DNA from: Lysobacter sp. yr284
Lineage (GTDB): Bacteria; Pseudomonadota; Gammaproteobacteria; Xanthomonadales; Xanthomonadaceae
Assembly (NCBI RefSeq): GCF_900107375.1
Contig: NZ_FNPT01000001.1
Coordinates: 248,001-312,000 of the forward strand
Direction of reading: 5' to 3'
DNA: 64,000 nt
A program made the position numbers and the translations under genes. Positions within the stretch are counted from its first letter, which is position 1, and the number at the start of each line of letters is the position of its first letter. Positions 51,451-60,770 of this stretch are shown piece by piece. The notes under the pieces are model-generated. The model was not told where the DNA came from, did no database searches, and saw only the letters and a list, made by a program, of their open reading frames with translations.

Positions 51451-52493
51451 TGGCGGTGACGATGGGCTCGGGTTCCACCCTCGCGTTCGCCGCGGCGGGC
51501 GCGGTACTGGTGCTGTTGGTGCTGGGCTACGCCCTGCATCCGCTGTGGCGCGCGCGGCCGCGCCTGGGCATCGGCCTGGCCGCCTCGCTGGCGCTGGCGA
51601 CGGCGGCGCTGTATCTGGGCCTGGGCACGCCGCGCGCGCTCAAGCCCGAGCAACGCCGCGCGCCGCAGACCCTGGCCGAGGCGGTGACCCAACTGGAAGC
51701 CGAACTCCAGCGCGATCCGAACCAGATCGAAGGCTGGCGCCTGCTGGCCAGCGCCTACACCGCGCAGGGCATGGCGGTGCAGGCGCGCGACGCCTACGCG
51801 CGCGCGCTGAAGCTCGCGCCGGACAACCCCGACCTGCTCGCCGAAGCCGCCGAAGCGCGCGCGCTGGCCACGCGCGAACGCCGCTTCGACGAGGAAGCGA
51901 TGCGGATGCTCGAGCACGCCCTGGAACAACAGCCGATGCACCAGCGCGCGCGCTGGTTCCTCGGCATCGCCCAGCGCCAGGGCGAGCGCCCGGCCGACGC
52001 GGCCAAGACTTGGGAGCCGCTGCTGGCCGTGGTCCAGCCCGGCACCGCGGCGGGTTTGCTCGAACAGATCAACGGTGCGCGCAAGGACGCCGGGCTGGAA
52101 CCGCTGTCGCCGCCGGCGCCTGCCGCCACCGATGCCTCCGCCGCCGGTCCCGGCCTGAAGGTACGGGTCGAACTCGCGCCCGCGCTCAAGGCCAAGTTGC
52201 CGGCCGGCGCCAGCGTGTTCGTGCTCGCGCGCCAGGACGGCGGCCCGCCGATGCCGGTGGCGGTGGAGAAACACCCGGCCGGGAGCTTCCCCCTGGAGGT
52301 CACCCTGGACGACGGCGACAGCCCGATGCCGACGATGAAGCTCTCGCAACTGCCCAAGGTGCAGGTGCTGGCGCGGGTCTCGGCCTCCGGCAACGCGATC
52401 CCGCAAAAGGGCGACCTCGCCTCGGCGCCGCAGACGGTGGCCACCGGCGGCGCAGACACGGTGGTGGTGACGATCGACCGCGTGGTCGAATGA
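51450..52493 (+). CDS. ccmI: CcmI, TPR-containing cytochrome c maturation protein
   Basis: This 347-residue protein starts at ATG 51450, sharing one base with the ccmH stop. Two N-terminal membrane helices are followed by TPR repeats (EAELQRDPNQIEGWRLLASA, AYARALKLAPDNPDLLAEAA, MLEHALEQQPMHQRARWFLG). The C-terminal beta domain begins near LKVRVELAPALKAKL. It presents apocytochromes to the heme lyase. It ends the ccm operon. Confidence 0.92.
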   Translation: MAVTMGSGSTLAFAAAGAVLVLLVLGYALHPLWRARPRLGIGLAASLALATAALYLGLGTPRALKPEQRRAPQTLAEAVTQLEAELQRDPNQIEGWRLLASAYTAQGMAVQARDAYARALKLAPDNPDLLAEAAEARALATRERRFDEEAMRMLEHALEQQPMHQRARWFLGIAQRQGERPADAAKTWEPLLAVVQPGTAAGLLEQINGARKDAGLEPLSPPAPAATDASAAGPGLKVRVELAPALKAKLPAGASVFVLARQDGGPPMPVAVEKHPAGSFPLEVTLDDGDSPMPTMKLSQLPKVQVLARVSASGNAIPQKGDLASAPQTVATGGADTVVVTIDRVVE

Positions 52494-52544
52494 TCCGCTG
52501 AAGCCGTCGTTGCCGGACGGCGTCGATGCTCGCTCCCAACGCCT

Positions 52545-52639
52545 GCTCTTGCGGGAGCGACTTCAGCCCCGACGCGTTCCGCTCGGATCGCCCCTACCTG
52601 CAACAAGAGCGTCGGGACTGAAGTCCCTCCCACAAGAGC
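52545..52639. repeat. Inverted pair of a second dispersed repeat (GGGAG-GACTTCAGTCCCGACGC type)
   Basis: Two 31-base arms (52545-52575 and the reverse complement at 52609-52639) share GCTCTTG-GGGAG-GACTTCAG-CCCGACGC. The element resembles a very common intergenic repeat of Lysobacter genomes. The surrounding interval 52494-52824 separates ccmI from the acyltransferase gene and has no other gene. Confidence 0.7.
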
Positions 52640-52824
52640 AAGCTCGGCGCTGTCCGGTGCCATATCGCAATAACGCAATCGCCGTTGCCGTCGCACCCGC
52701 GCATCGTGGCGATGGTTTAGGCTGCAACGCGACCGCCGCGCCCGCGACGCGCGGCCCGAACACGCCCAGGCGCGTCCACCCCGTTCGCACGAACGCCGGC
52801 CCGCGCCGGCCACACGAGCAAGGC

Positions 52825-53985
52825 ATGACCGAATTCATTCCGCCCGGCACCCGCCACATCGACCTGCCCTCGCCGTTCCCGATGAAGCGCGGCGGCGCCC
52901 TGACCGGCGCGCGCATCGCCTACGAGACCTGGGGCGCGCTCAACCCGCAGCGCGACAACGCCCTCCTGATCGTCACCGGCCTATCGCCCGACGCGCACGC
53001 CGCCGCCAACCCCGGCAATCCCGAGCCGGGCTGGTGGGAGGCCATGCTCGGCCCCGGCAAGCCGATCGACAGCGACCGCTGGTTCGTGATCTGCGTGAAT
53101 TCGCTGGGCAGTTGCAAGGGCTCGACCGGCCCGGCCTCGCTCGACGCCGCGCGCGGCGAGCCGTACCGCCTGGAGTTCCCCGAACTGTCGGTCGAAGACG
53201 GCGCCGACGCCGCCGCGCACGTGGTGCGCGCGCTCGGCATCGAGCGGCTGGCCTGCGTGATCGGCAACTCGATGGGCGGGATGACCGCGCTGGCGCTGTT
53301 GATCCGCCACCCCGGCCTGGCCCGCGCCCACATCAACATCTCCGGCGCGGCGCGCGCGCTGCCGTTCTCGATCGCGATCCGCTCGCTGCAGCGCGAGGCG
53401 ATCCGGCTCGACCCGAAGTGGAACCAGGGCGGCTACGACGAAACCGACTACCCCGAATCGGGCATGCGCATGGCGCGCAAGCTCGGCGTGATCACCTACC
53501 GCTCGGCGCTGGAATGGGACGGCCGCTTCGGCCGCGTGCGCCTGGATTCCGACCGCCTCGACGAAGAACCCTTCGGCCTGGAGTTCGAAGTCGAAAGCTA
53601 CCTGGAAGGCCACGCCCGCCGCTTCGTGCGGCGCTTCGATCCGAACTGCTATCTGTATCTCAGCCGCTCGATGGACTGGTTCGACATCGGCGACTACTGC
53701 GACGACGGCGACGGCCTCGACAATGATGAACAGGTGCTGCGCGGCCTGGCCTCGATCCGGATCGAAAAGGCCCTGGCCATCGGCGTGCATACCGACATCC
53801 TGTTCCCGTTGCAGCAGCAGCGCGAGATCGCCGACGGCCTGCGCGCCGGCGGCGCCGACGCGCGCTTCCTGCCGCTGGAATCGCCGCAGGGCCACGACGC
53901 GTTCCTGGTCGACATCGGCCGCTTCGGCCCGGCCGTGGCCGGATTTCTCGCCGAGCTGCCCACGGGCGTAGAATCGGTGGCATGA
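52825..53985 (+). CDS. metX: MetX-family O-acyltransferase (homoserine or serine O-succinyltransferase)
   Basis: This protein has 386 residues from ATG 52825 (MTEFIPPGTRHIDLP); the longer frame crosses a repeat. It has the alpha/beta-hydrolase MetX fold with nucleophile S149 in CVIGNSMGGMTAL, GSCKGSTGP near residue 100, an Asp in GVHTDILFPL and a His in GHDAFLVD. In several Xanthomonadaceae, MetX-like enzymes of this kind act as serine O-succinyltransferases in cysteine synthesis. The direct overlap with a cysteine dioxygenase-like gene favours a cysteine-related role, but sequence reading alone cannot settle the acceptor. Confidence 0.85.
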   Translation: MTEFIPPGTRHIDLPSPFPMKRGGALTGARIAYETWGALNPQRDNALLIVTGLSPDAHAAANPGNPEPGWWEAMLGPGKPIDSDRWFVICVNSLGSCKGSTGPASLDAARGEPYRLEFPELSVEDGADAAAHVVRALGIERLACVIGNSMGGMTALALLIRHPGLARAHINISGAARALPFSIAIRSLQREAIRLDPKWNQGGYDETDYPESGMRMARKLGVITYRSALEWDGRFGRVRLDSDRLDEEPFGLEFEVESYLEGHARRFVRRFDPNCYLYLSRSMDWFDIGDYCDDGDGLDNDEQVLRGLASIRIEKALAIGVHTDILFPLQQQREIADGLRAGGADARFLPLESPQGHDAFLVDIGRFGPAVAGFLAELPTGVESVA

Positions 53986-54578
53986 ACGCCACCGACGCCC
54001 TGCCCGACCTGGACTTCCCCGGCCACGACAAGCTGGTCGCCGCCATCGACGCCGCGGTCGCCGCCGGCGACGAGCACGCGGTCACCGCAGCCTTGCGCAA
54101 CACCCTGTGCAAGATGATCCGCGACCGCGACGTGAACCTGCCCGATTGCGTGTTCGACCCCATCCAAGACCACTACGCCCGGCGCGAGTTGTACCGCAGC
54201 CCCGAACTGGGCTACAGCGTGGTGGCGATGACCTGGGGCCCCGGTCAGGGCACGCCGATGCACGACCACAGCGGCCTGTGGTGCGTGGAAGGCGTGTGGG
54301 ACGGCGAGCTGGAGATCACCCAGTTCGAACTGCTCGAACGCAACGGCGAGAACTTCCGCTTCCGCGCCGCCGGCGGCATGCACGCCGGCCCCGGCAGCGC
54401 CGGCAGCCTGATCCCGCCGCACGAGTACCACACCATCCGCAACGCCAGCCAGGACGCGGTGGCGGTGTCGCTGCACATCTACAAGGCGCCGATGGAATGC
54501 TGCTCAATGTTCGTCCCGCGCGAGGGCGAGTGGTTCCGGCGCGTGGACAAGGCGCTGGAAACCGACCAAGCGGCCTGA
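53982..54578 (+). CDS. Cysteine dioxygenase family protein
   Basis: This 198-residue cupin has metal ligands H94 and H96 in PMHDHSGLWC, a third His in the PPHEYHT region, and the WCVEGVWDGEL turn. Such thiol dioxygenases oxidise cysteine or related thiols to sulfinates. It overlaps the acyltransferase gene by four bases (ATGA), so the two are translationally coupled. It could equally act on 3-mercaptopropionate or another thiol. Confidence 0.85.
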   Translation: MNATDALPDLDFPGHDKLVAAIDAAVAAGDEHAVTAALRNTLCKMIRDRDVNLPDCVFDPIQDHYARRELYRSPELGYSVVAMTWGPGQGTPMHDHSGLWCVEGVWDGELEITQFELLERNGENFRFRAAGGMHAGPGSAGSLIPPHEYHTIRNASQDAVAVSLHIYKAPMECCSMFVPREGEWFRRVDKALETDQAA

Positions 54579-54718
54579 TCCGCCCGCGCCGCCGGCCCGC
54601 AACCGGCGCGCGCCGCGGTGCGCGGCCCCTCGCTTCGACGCCCGTACCCGGGTTGCCGCTACGCGCGACGCAGCGTTTACGATAGCCGCCGATCGCCGCC
54701 CGCCGCACAGGCCAGCCC

Positions 54719-55171
54719 ATGCTCACCGACCTGCTCCTCGCCATCGTCCACCACCTGCTGGTGTTCGCGCTGATCGCGATGCTGGTGGCCGAATCGGTGC
54801 TGTTGCGCGGCCCCATCGACGCCGCCGCGCTGCGCCGCCTCGCCGGCCTCGACGCCGGCTACGGCATGAGCGCGGTGTTGCTGCTGATCGCCGGCGCGCT
54901 GCGCGTGGCTTACGGGATCAAGGGCCACGCGTTCTACCAACACAACCCGTGGTTCCACGCCAAGCTCGGCCTGTTCGTGCTGGTCGCGCTGCTGTCGATC
55001 CTGCCGACCGTGCGTTTCCTGCGCTGGCGGCGCGCGCTCAAGGCCGATCCGGGTTTCCTGCCGGATCCGCGCCAGGTCGGCGCGCTGCGCCTGCTGATCC
55101 GGCTGGAACTGGTCGCCGTCGCCGCGATCCTGGTCTGCGCCGCGGCGATGGCGCGCTACGGCGGCTTCTGA
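54719..55171 (+). CDS. DUF2214 family membrane protein
   Basis: This 150-residue protein has four hydrophobic helices (LLLAIVHHLLVFALIAMLVAE, MSAVLLLIAGALRVAYG, LGLFVLVALLSILPTV, LELVAVAAILVCAAAM) and the DUF2214 features HHLLVF and GHAFYQHNPWFHAKLGLF. The conserved His residues within or near helices hint at heme or metal binding, but function is unknown. Confidence 0.85.
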   Translation: MLTDLLLAIVHHLLVFALIAMLVAESVLLRGPIDAAALRRLAGLDAGYGMSAVLLLIAGALRVAYGIKGHAFYQHNPWFHAKLGLFVLVALLSILPTVRFLRWRRALKADPGFLPDPRQVGALRLLIRLELVAVAAILVCAAAMARYGGF

Positions 55172-55185
55172 GCCGCCGCGCCGCG

Positions 55186-55746
<561 letters not shown>

Positions 55747-55771
55747 GCGCGGCCGGCACGCGCCGACCGGA

Positions 55772-56038
55772 TCAGAACACTTCCTGGACCTGGGTCACCT
55801 TGCCGTCGCGCAGCGTGATCAGCACGGTCTTGTTGCCGAGGAAGTACTCCAGGCGCTCGCCTTCGTGCGCGCCGAACTTGTTCTCGATCGGCACGGTGCG
55901 GCTGGGCTGGCCGGCGACTTCGAACACCCGCCCGACCGGGTCGCCGACGCTGACCAGCTTGTTGCCGAACGCGACCGCCTGGGCGAACGCCGCGGTCGAC
56001 AGCGCAGCGAAAAACAAGAACGCGAAGATCTGGCGCAT
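55772..56038 (-). CDS. Secreted DUF2845-like protein
   Basis: This 88-residue protein starts at ATG 56038 after GGAG. Its signal peptide is MRQIFAFLFFAALSTAAFAQ. The mature part (FGNKLVSVGDPVGRVFEVAG, EYFLGNKTVLITLRDGKVTQV) has the small SmpA/DUF2845-like pattern of a GD-x-x-x-V helix followed by beta strands. Function is unknown; it is probably periplasmic. Confidence 0.7.
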   Translation of the reverse strand: MRQIFAFLFFAALSTAAFAQAVAFGNKLVSVGDPVGRVFEVAGQPSRTVPIENKFGAHEGERLEYFLGNKTVLITLRDGKVTQVQEVF

Positions 56039-56190
56039 AACGGCTCCTCGTGGGGGCGTTGGGGGGATGCGGCGACTTGCGTGCGGATCGTACCCATTAA
56101 TCGCCGCGGCGCCTGCGCAGGAATCGACATTGTGAAAACGACCGCACGTTCGCCGCAGGCCGGGCAGCTGCGGTTCAATCCGGCGCCGCC

Positions 56191-56919
56191 TCAACCGCCG
56201 CCGAGGTAACCGCTGAGGTGGAAGGCCAGGTTCGCCGCCGAGTGGATCAGCAGCGGGAACAGCAGGCTGCCGCTGCGAAAGCGCAGCCAGCCGCCGGCCA
56301 GGCTGCCGACGAAGGGGAACAGCGCCGACATCGGGTCGAACGAATACGCGCCGCGCGAATAGCCGAGCCCGTGCCAGAGCCCGAACGCCACCGCGGTGGC
56401 GACGATCGCCGCCCACGGCGTGCGCTCCTGCGCCGCCGGTTCGCGGCCGCCGATCCAGCCCAGCAACAAGGCCGGCGCGATGCCGCGGTAGGCCAGCTCC
56501 TCGGCCAGGCCGGGCATGCTGACCTGGAACGCCAGCGTTTCCGCATCCGCCACGCCCGGCTTGAACAACAGCCCCAAGCCCAGCCCCCACAGCACGAAGA
56601 ACGCCAGCGTCGCCAGGCACGTGCCCAGGTGCCGCTGGCGCAGCGTCAGGCCGAGCGCGGCCGGCTTGATCCCCAACGCCAGCGCGACCAGTGCCGCCAG
56701 CGCCAGGCTGTAGAGCTTGCCCGACCAGTTCCAGCCGCCGCCGACCACGGCCAGCGCCGGCACGCTCGACGCCAGGCCGGTGACCAGGTCGTCGAGCCCG
56801 AGGTAGAGCGCGAACAGCGCGCCGGCGGCGAACGTCAGCCGGCGATCGAAGGGCTTGCACAACGCGAACACCACGAACGCGGCGGCGGCGAAGCTGAGCG
56901 AGAAAACCACCGCATCCAT
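56191..56919 (-). CDS. CPBP-family intramembrane metalloprotease (Abi-like)
   Basis: This 242-residue protein has about six membrane helices. Motif 1 is GLAEELAYRG (EE..R), motif 2 is AFGLWHGLGYSRG and motif 3 is LLIHSAANLAFHL. These are the metal-binding and catalytic motifs of CPBP (Rce1-like) proteins. Bacterial members act in peptide processing or self-immunity; its substrate is unknown. Confidence 0.88.
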   Translation of the reverse strand: MDAVVFSLSFAAAAFVVFALCKPFDRRLTFAAGALFALYLGLDDLVTGLASSVPALAVVGGGWNWSGKLYSLALAALVALALGIKPAALGLTLRQRHLGTCLATLAFFVLWGLGLGLLFKPGVADAETLAFQVSMPGLAEELAYRGIAPALLLGWIGGREPAAQERTPWAAIVATAVAFGLWHGLGYSRGAYSFDPMSALFPFVGSLAGGWLRFRSGSLLFPLLIHSAANLAFHLSGYLGGG

Positions 56920-57043
56920 CCGACGGCGCTCCTGAGGCGTGGCACGCCGGCCGCGGCGCGATCGCCGGATGGTCGGAAGAAATCGCGACGACGGTCAACC
57001 GAAGAAAGTCAGGGTGCCCAATGGCGGCCTGCGCCGCGAGGCC

Positions 57044-57502
57044 TCAGCGCGGCAGCCATCGCTCGATCTGTTCGCGCTCCTCCAGCGGACGCTGGAAGCC
57101 GGCCGGGTACACCGGCTGGTAACCCTCGCCTTTCGGCGGCGCGCCCTTGAGCAGGAAGATGCCGCGCGAGCCGGCGACCTCGTCCTGCATCGTTCCCAGC
57201 CGGTAGTGCCACATCGGCCACAGCGGCACGCGGATGCGCGGCGGCAGCGCGACGGCGCGGGTGAACAGCACCGCTTCGATCTTCAGTTCCAAACTCATGC
57301 GGTTGGCCAGCCCCGGGCCGGTGCGCGCCGCGCGGTCGGTCAGCGCGCGGCCGCGGCCGTCGACCATGCCGACGCTGGCGACGGTGGCGACGACGACGTG
57401 GTCGGCCTCGCGCACCAGTTCCTCCAGCGGCTTGGGCGCCACCGACGTGGCCCAGACCGGGGCGGCGAACAAGGCGGCCGCGAAAGCGAGAACGTATTTC
57501 AT
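57044..57502 (-). CDS. Hypothetical secreted protein
   Basis: This protein has 152 residues from ATG 57502 after GGAG. It has a signal peptide (YVLAFAAALFAAPVWA). The mature region has a strand-rich start (EELVREADHVVVATVASVGM) and SLELKIEAVLF, reminiscent of small bacterial beta-sandwich or OB-like domains, ending in a helix rich in Glu/Arg. It is not recognised. Confidence 0.7.
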   Translation of the reverse strand: MKYVLAFAAALFAAPVWATSVAPKPLEELVREADHVVVATVASVGMVDGRGRALTDRAARTGPGLANRMSLELKIEAVLFTRAVALPPRIRVPLWPMWHYRLGTMQDEVAGSRGIFLLKGAPPKGEGYQPVYPAGFQRPLEEREQIERWLPR

Positions 57503-57760
57503 CGTGGACTCCGTGACCGGGCGGGTCGGCAAAGCGCGTTGCGCGCGCTCGCAATGCGGCGGCGCGCATGTAGGAACGCAGGCGGGTCCGCTTCGGGGTC
57601 GCCCCCGGCACGGCGCCCGCGCGGAGGCAGGCGCAGCCGGGAGTATGCTGCGTCGACCTGGCCGCGCGCCGCAACATCGCCGGCGCGCTCGCAACCAGCG
57701 ACCCGCCTCGCCCCGACCGGCGCGGCCCTTCCACCCTGCCGACGCCCGCGCCCGCCCCGC

Positions 57761-58312
57761 ATGATCCTGAAAAAATTCGAAATCCCGGCCGGACGGCCGA
57801 TCCCCGAGGACCAGCGCGGCTATTTCGGCCCCTCGGCCGAACTGGTCCGGTTCAAGCCTGCGCCGGTGCAGGCGACCGACGTCGTCGGCCGCCGGATCGA
57901 CGAAGTCTGCTCGAACCTGGGCAGCTACGGCATGGGCGGCGCCGGCATGTTCGGCCTGCGCCTGGACGCGCAGTGGCTGGTGTTCGCGCTGTGGAGCGCG
58001 GCCGACTGGATGATCGCCGAGGGGCGCCGGGTCGAAGACGCCCACTACCTGCGAAACGGCGCGCCGCAGCCGTGGCGCTCTGACCTGGGCGACGAACTCT
58101 CGGCCCGGGTGCTGGGCCGCGCCATCGCCTCACTGGAGGTGCGGCGCCGCGCCATGGACCTGTCGCTCGACGACGGCTTCGCGATCCGCATCGACGAGGA
58201 CCCGGCGACGCGCCCGCTCTGGGAAGGCAACCGCAAACCGCGCAAGTTCGGCTGGCGCGACGACCTGCGCCGGGCGGTGTTCCTGTGCCCGACCGACCAG
58301 ATCTGGATCTGA
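57761..58312 (+). CDS. Hypothetical protein
   Basis: This protein has 183 residues from ATG 57761 (MILKKFEIPAGRPIPEDQRG). No signal peptide or membrane segment is present. A Gly-rich segment (NLGSYGMGGAGMFGLRLD) precedes WLVFALWSAADWM; the C-terminus contains a charged strand (DDGFAIRIDEDP) and GWRDDLRRAVFLCP. The family is not recognised. It has no obvious operon partner. Confidence 0.65.
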   Translation: MILKKFEIPAGRPIPEDQRGYFGPSAELVRFKPAPVQATDVVGRRIDEVCSNLGSYGMGGAGMFGLRLDAQWLVFALWSAADWMIAEGRRVEDAHYLRNGAPQPWRSDLGDELSARVLGRAIASLEVRRRAMDLSLDDGFAIRIDEDPATRPLWEGNRKPRKFGWRDDLRRAVFLCPTDQIWI

Positions 58313-58361
58313 CCGCGCCTGGCCCGTTCGCGGCCGGATCGGCGATGGCCGGCGCCGGCGC

Positions 58362-58664
58362 CTAGATCGGCGTCTGCTGCCCCACCGCATGCGCCAGGTG
58401 CGCGATCGCCTGGCTCATGCCTTCGCGGAACAGCAGGTCCGGCGCGTTGGCCAACTGGCGCGGATCGCGCACCAGGCCCAGCGCGTTGGACGAATCCGCG
58501 GCCGGCGCGCGCGCGATCAACTGCATCGAGAATTCGCGGTAGGCCGCGCACTCGCCCTTCATCCGGGCCAGGTCCTCGGCCATGAACTGCAGCTGCTGCT
58601 GCATGTACTGCATCCCCTCTTTGAGCTCCTGCAGCGCGGCGTGTTCGGTCACGTCGTTCCCCAT
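58362..58664 (-). CDS. Hypothetical coiled-coil protein
   Basis: This protein has 100 residues from ATG 58664 (MGNDVTEHAALQELKEGMQY). The N-terminal half is a probable coiled coil (YMQQQLQFMAEDLARMKG). The C-terminal half is helical (NAPDLLFREGMSQAIAHLAH). No membrane segment or known motif is visible. It is small and cytoplasmic. Confidence 0.65.
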   Translation of the reverse strand: MGNDVTEHAALQELKEGMQYMQQQLQFMAEDLARMKGECAAYREFSMQLIARAPAADSSNALGLVRDPRQLANAPDLLFREGMSQAIAHLAHAVGQQTPI

Positions 58665-58936
58665 GTGGCAGGTAGGTTGGCGGCGACAGCCTAACCCAGC
58701 CGCGGCCGCGGAACTGGGCCGCATTGCCGCTACGTCAAGCGATCGGGCAACCGGCCAGAGGCGGCGGGCGCTCCGTCGCGGATCGCGCGCGCCGCTGCGC
58801 CGCGTGGCCGCGGCGGCGGCAGGCCGGCATCGCCCCGCGTTCCCGGTCCGCCGGCCGCTCGCGCGCGTCCGGACACGGCAGAATGATGCCGTCGCCAGCC
58901 CCGTGCCGGCGTTCCCGCCTGCGAGCGCACAGCCCC

Positions 58937-59371
58937 ATGCCTCTCCCGCCTGCCTGCCTGAGCGCCCAGCGCTGCATCGACGAGTTCGTGCGCAGCGGCG
59001 GCGATGCCGACCTGATCGCCGCGACCCTGGACGGCCTGCTCGAACTCGACGAAACCCAACTCGGCCCAGCCGAAGCCGCCGCCGAGCTCGCCGCCCGCCA
59101 CATCGCCGACTGCGCGCATTGCCAGGCCTGGCGCGACGCCCGCGACCCAGCCCGCGCCGCATGGCGCGCGCGCACCGCCCGCTATTGCTGCGCGGCGATG
59201 TTCGAAGCGGTCAACGAGCCGCGGGCGCGGCCGACGTTCTCGTTCGCGCTGTTCCGCAACGAAGATCCGTGCTGGCGCATCGACGGGCAATGGAGCTTCG
59301 CGCGGTACTGCCCGTGGTGCGGCAAGCCGCTGCCGGAGCAGGCGTTCGAGCCCGGCGCCGTCCGCGATTGA
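58937..59371 (+). CDS. Hypothetical protein with Cys-pair (zinc-ribbon-like) C-terminus
   Basis: This protein has 144 residues from ATG 58937 (MPLPPACLSAQRCIDEFV). The middle has HIADCAHCQAW and ARYCCAAMFEAV; the C-terminus has YCPWCGKPLPEQ. The CAHC and CPWCG pairs could bind one zinc. The N-terminal half is helical and acidic. Function is unknown. Confidence 0.65.
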   Translation: MPLPPACLSAQRCIDEFVRSGGDADLIAATLDGLLELDETQLGPAEAAAELAARHIADCAHCQAWRDARDPARAAWRARTARYCCAAMFEAVNEPRARPTFSFALFRNEDPCWRIDGQWSFARYCPWCGKPLPEQAFEPGAVRD

Positions 59372-59496
59372 TCGCCCGATTCCGTCGGCGACGTCCGACG
59401 CCGCGCACGCCCGAGGCCTCTTCGGCGTCGAGAAGCACTGCGGCGAATCGCTCGCTCAAGCGCCGCGGGCAAAGCCCCAGCGCCGTGCGCGGGCGA

Positions 59497-59871
59497 TCAG
59501 CCGCGATGCGACCTGGTCACCCGGCGTTCGGCCCAGTTCAACTTCGGCGCCGGCTCCAGCATCTCGGGTTCCGTGTTGGCCGCCAGCGCCTTCAAGCGCA
59601 CGGCGATGAACTGCCCGTCGCCGAGCAGGTCGAAGCGGCCGGAAGGATTCTTCAAGATCGCGTCGCGGTTGAGGAAGGTCTCGCAACCGGGCTGCGGCGG
59701 ACGCTGCGCGCTGCACAGCTCGATCGCCAGCTTGAGCTTGCTGGTTCCGCTCCTGTGCCACGGATGACCCGGCACCAGGCGGCTGACCATCGCCGTATCC
59801 AGCTCGACGACGACTTCTTTCTCGGTGAGCGACTGGCAGCGCCCAATGGCAATATCGAAGCTCTTGTGCAT
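59497..59871 (-). CDS. Hypothetical protein
   Basis: This protein has 124 residues from ATG 59871 (MHKSFDIAIGRCQSLTEKEV), with GAGG five bases upstream. The C-terminus is basic and polar. A strand-rich middle (VVVELDTAMVSRLV, SKLKLAIELCSAQ) is visible but not recognised. It directly follows another small gene and the two are probably co-transcribed. Confidence 0.55.
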   Translation of the reverse strand: MHKSFDIAIGRCQSLTEKEVVVELDTAMVSRLVPGHPWHRSGTSKLKLAIELCSAQRPPQPGCETFLNRDAILKNPSGRFDLLGDGQFIAVRLKALAANTEPEMLEPAPKLNWAERRVTRSHRG

Positions 59872-59878
59872 GCGCGCC

Positions 59879-60148
59879 TCAGCGGACAACGGCGGTGAGC
59901 TTGCTGTTCAGGCGCGCCTCTTGCATCAAACCCCGCAAGCGGGCCTCGATGACCGCAAGCCCGCCAAGACGCGCGGACGCGCGCAGCGAGTACACGGGGG
60001 TCCTGCGTCCCAGGATCGTTCGGCTATTGCGCTGGACAGAAACGTTGGTCGATCCGCAGGCGCGCATCCACAATGCGCGCAAGGCCTCCGGACCTATCGT
60101 CTGATCGATCGGGAGAGTGAACTGGAACCACTCGACATGATGTTCCAC
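59879..60148 (-). CDS. Hypothetical small protein
   Basis: This protein has 89 residues from GTG 60148, with GGAG four bases upstream (MEHHVEWFQFTLPIDQTIGP). The middle is Arg-rich (SRTILGRRTPVYSLRASARL) and the C-terminus is helical. It is not recognised. It sits seven bases before the next gene on the same strand. Confidence 0.5.
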   Translation of the reverse strand: MEHHVEWFQFTLPIDQTIGPEALRALWMRACGSTNVSVQRNSRTILGRRTPVYSLRASARLGGLAVIEARLRGLMQEARLNSKLTAVVR

Positions 60149-60550
60149 GGCGCTCCACTCTTTGCGATTGAGCGCCAGTATGCGCGCCCCGGTGCGAAAT
60201 CGCCTGAAAAACCGCTAAAAATAAAAAAGCTGGTACGGCGCGGATATTGAGCGTAGGGTGAGCGAGCAAACCTGTGTTTTGCGCCGCGGCGCCCGCGAAC
60301 AGCGCACCCGCTCCGCCTTTTCCATAATGCGCCGCGCAGCGCTTCGACATTAATCGCCGCGAATGTCCCGCTCGATCTGAACGATTTAGCCCTGAACCGG
60401 GATCGATCAGACGTTACGCCCGAATTGTTGCGGTGTTGTTCTCGAACAGTGATCGCCCGCGTGCGAAAACGCGATGCCTCGTTAACCGCTCCACGCGCAG
60501 CTTCGACTGATCCGAGTCGCTTCGACCCGGATCAAACGTGAGGTGAGCGA
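60149..60550. other. Intergenic region with an AT-rich block
   Basis: No gene is supported in these 402 bases. The stretch 60205-60230 (GCTAAAAATAAAAAAGC) is strongly AT-rich compared with the surroundings and lies about 60-80 bases upstream of the minus-strand gene at 60148, so it may be its promoter. The rest probably includes the promoter of the 57-residue gene. Confidence 0.45.
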
Positions 60551-60724
60551 ATGAGCAACCACCAGCAAGGCCAACCCGGTCAGCCGGGCCAGCAGGGCGA
60601 TCCCGGCAAGCGCGACCAGCAGGGCCAACCGGGGCAGGAGAAGGATCGCGAACGTCCCGGCCAGAATCAGGGCGAGGACGACCAGGACAAGCAGCAGCGC
60701 GGCGGACAAAACCCGCAGCGTTGA
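60551..60724 (+). CDS. 57-residue collagen-like Gln/Gly-rich protein
   Basis: The frame runs from ATG 60551 (AGGTGAG just upstream) to TGA 60722, followed by a textbook terminator. The product is entirely hydrophilic with Gly-x-x triplets (GQPGQPGQQGDPG, then GQPGQEKD and GQNQGEDDQDK). It contains no hydrophobic core, so it is likely disordered. Such small hydrophilic proteins are often stress-induced, but the family is not identified. The opposite strand is open with a hydrophobic frame but has neither ribosome site nor terminator. Confidence 0.65.
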   Translation: MSNHQQGQPGQPGQQGDPGKRDQQGQPGQEKDRERPGQNQGEDDQDKQQRGGQNPQR

Positions 60725-60740
60725 TCCGCGTCTGATCGGA

Positions 60741-60770
60741 AGAAGGCCCCGTTCGGGGCCTTCTTTCTTT
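60741..60770 (+). terminator. Rho-independent terminator after the 57-residue gene
   Basis: A perfect 10-bp stem (60741-60750 with 60755-60764, loop GTTC) is followed by TTCTTT. It starts 16 bases after the stop. Confidence 0.9.
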
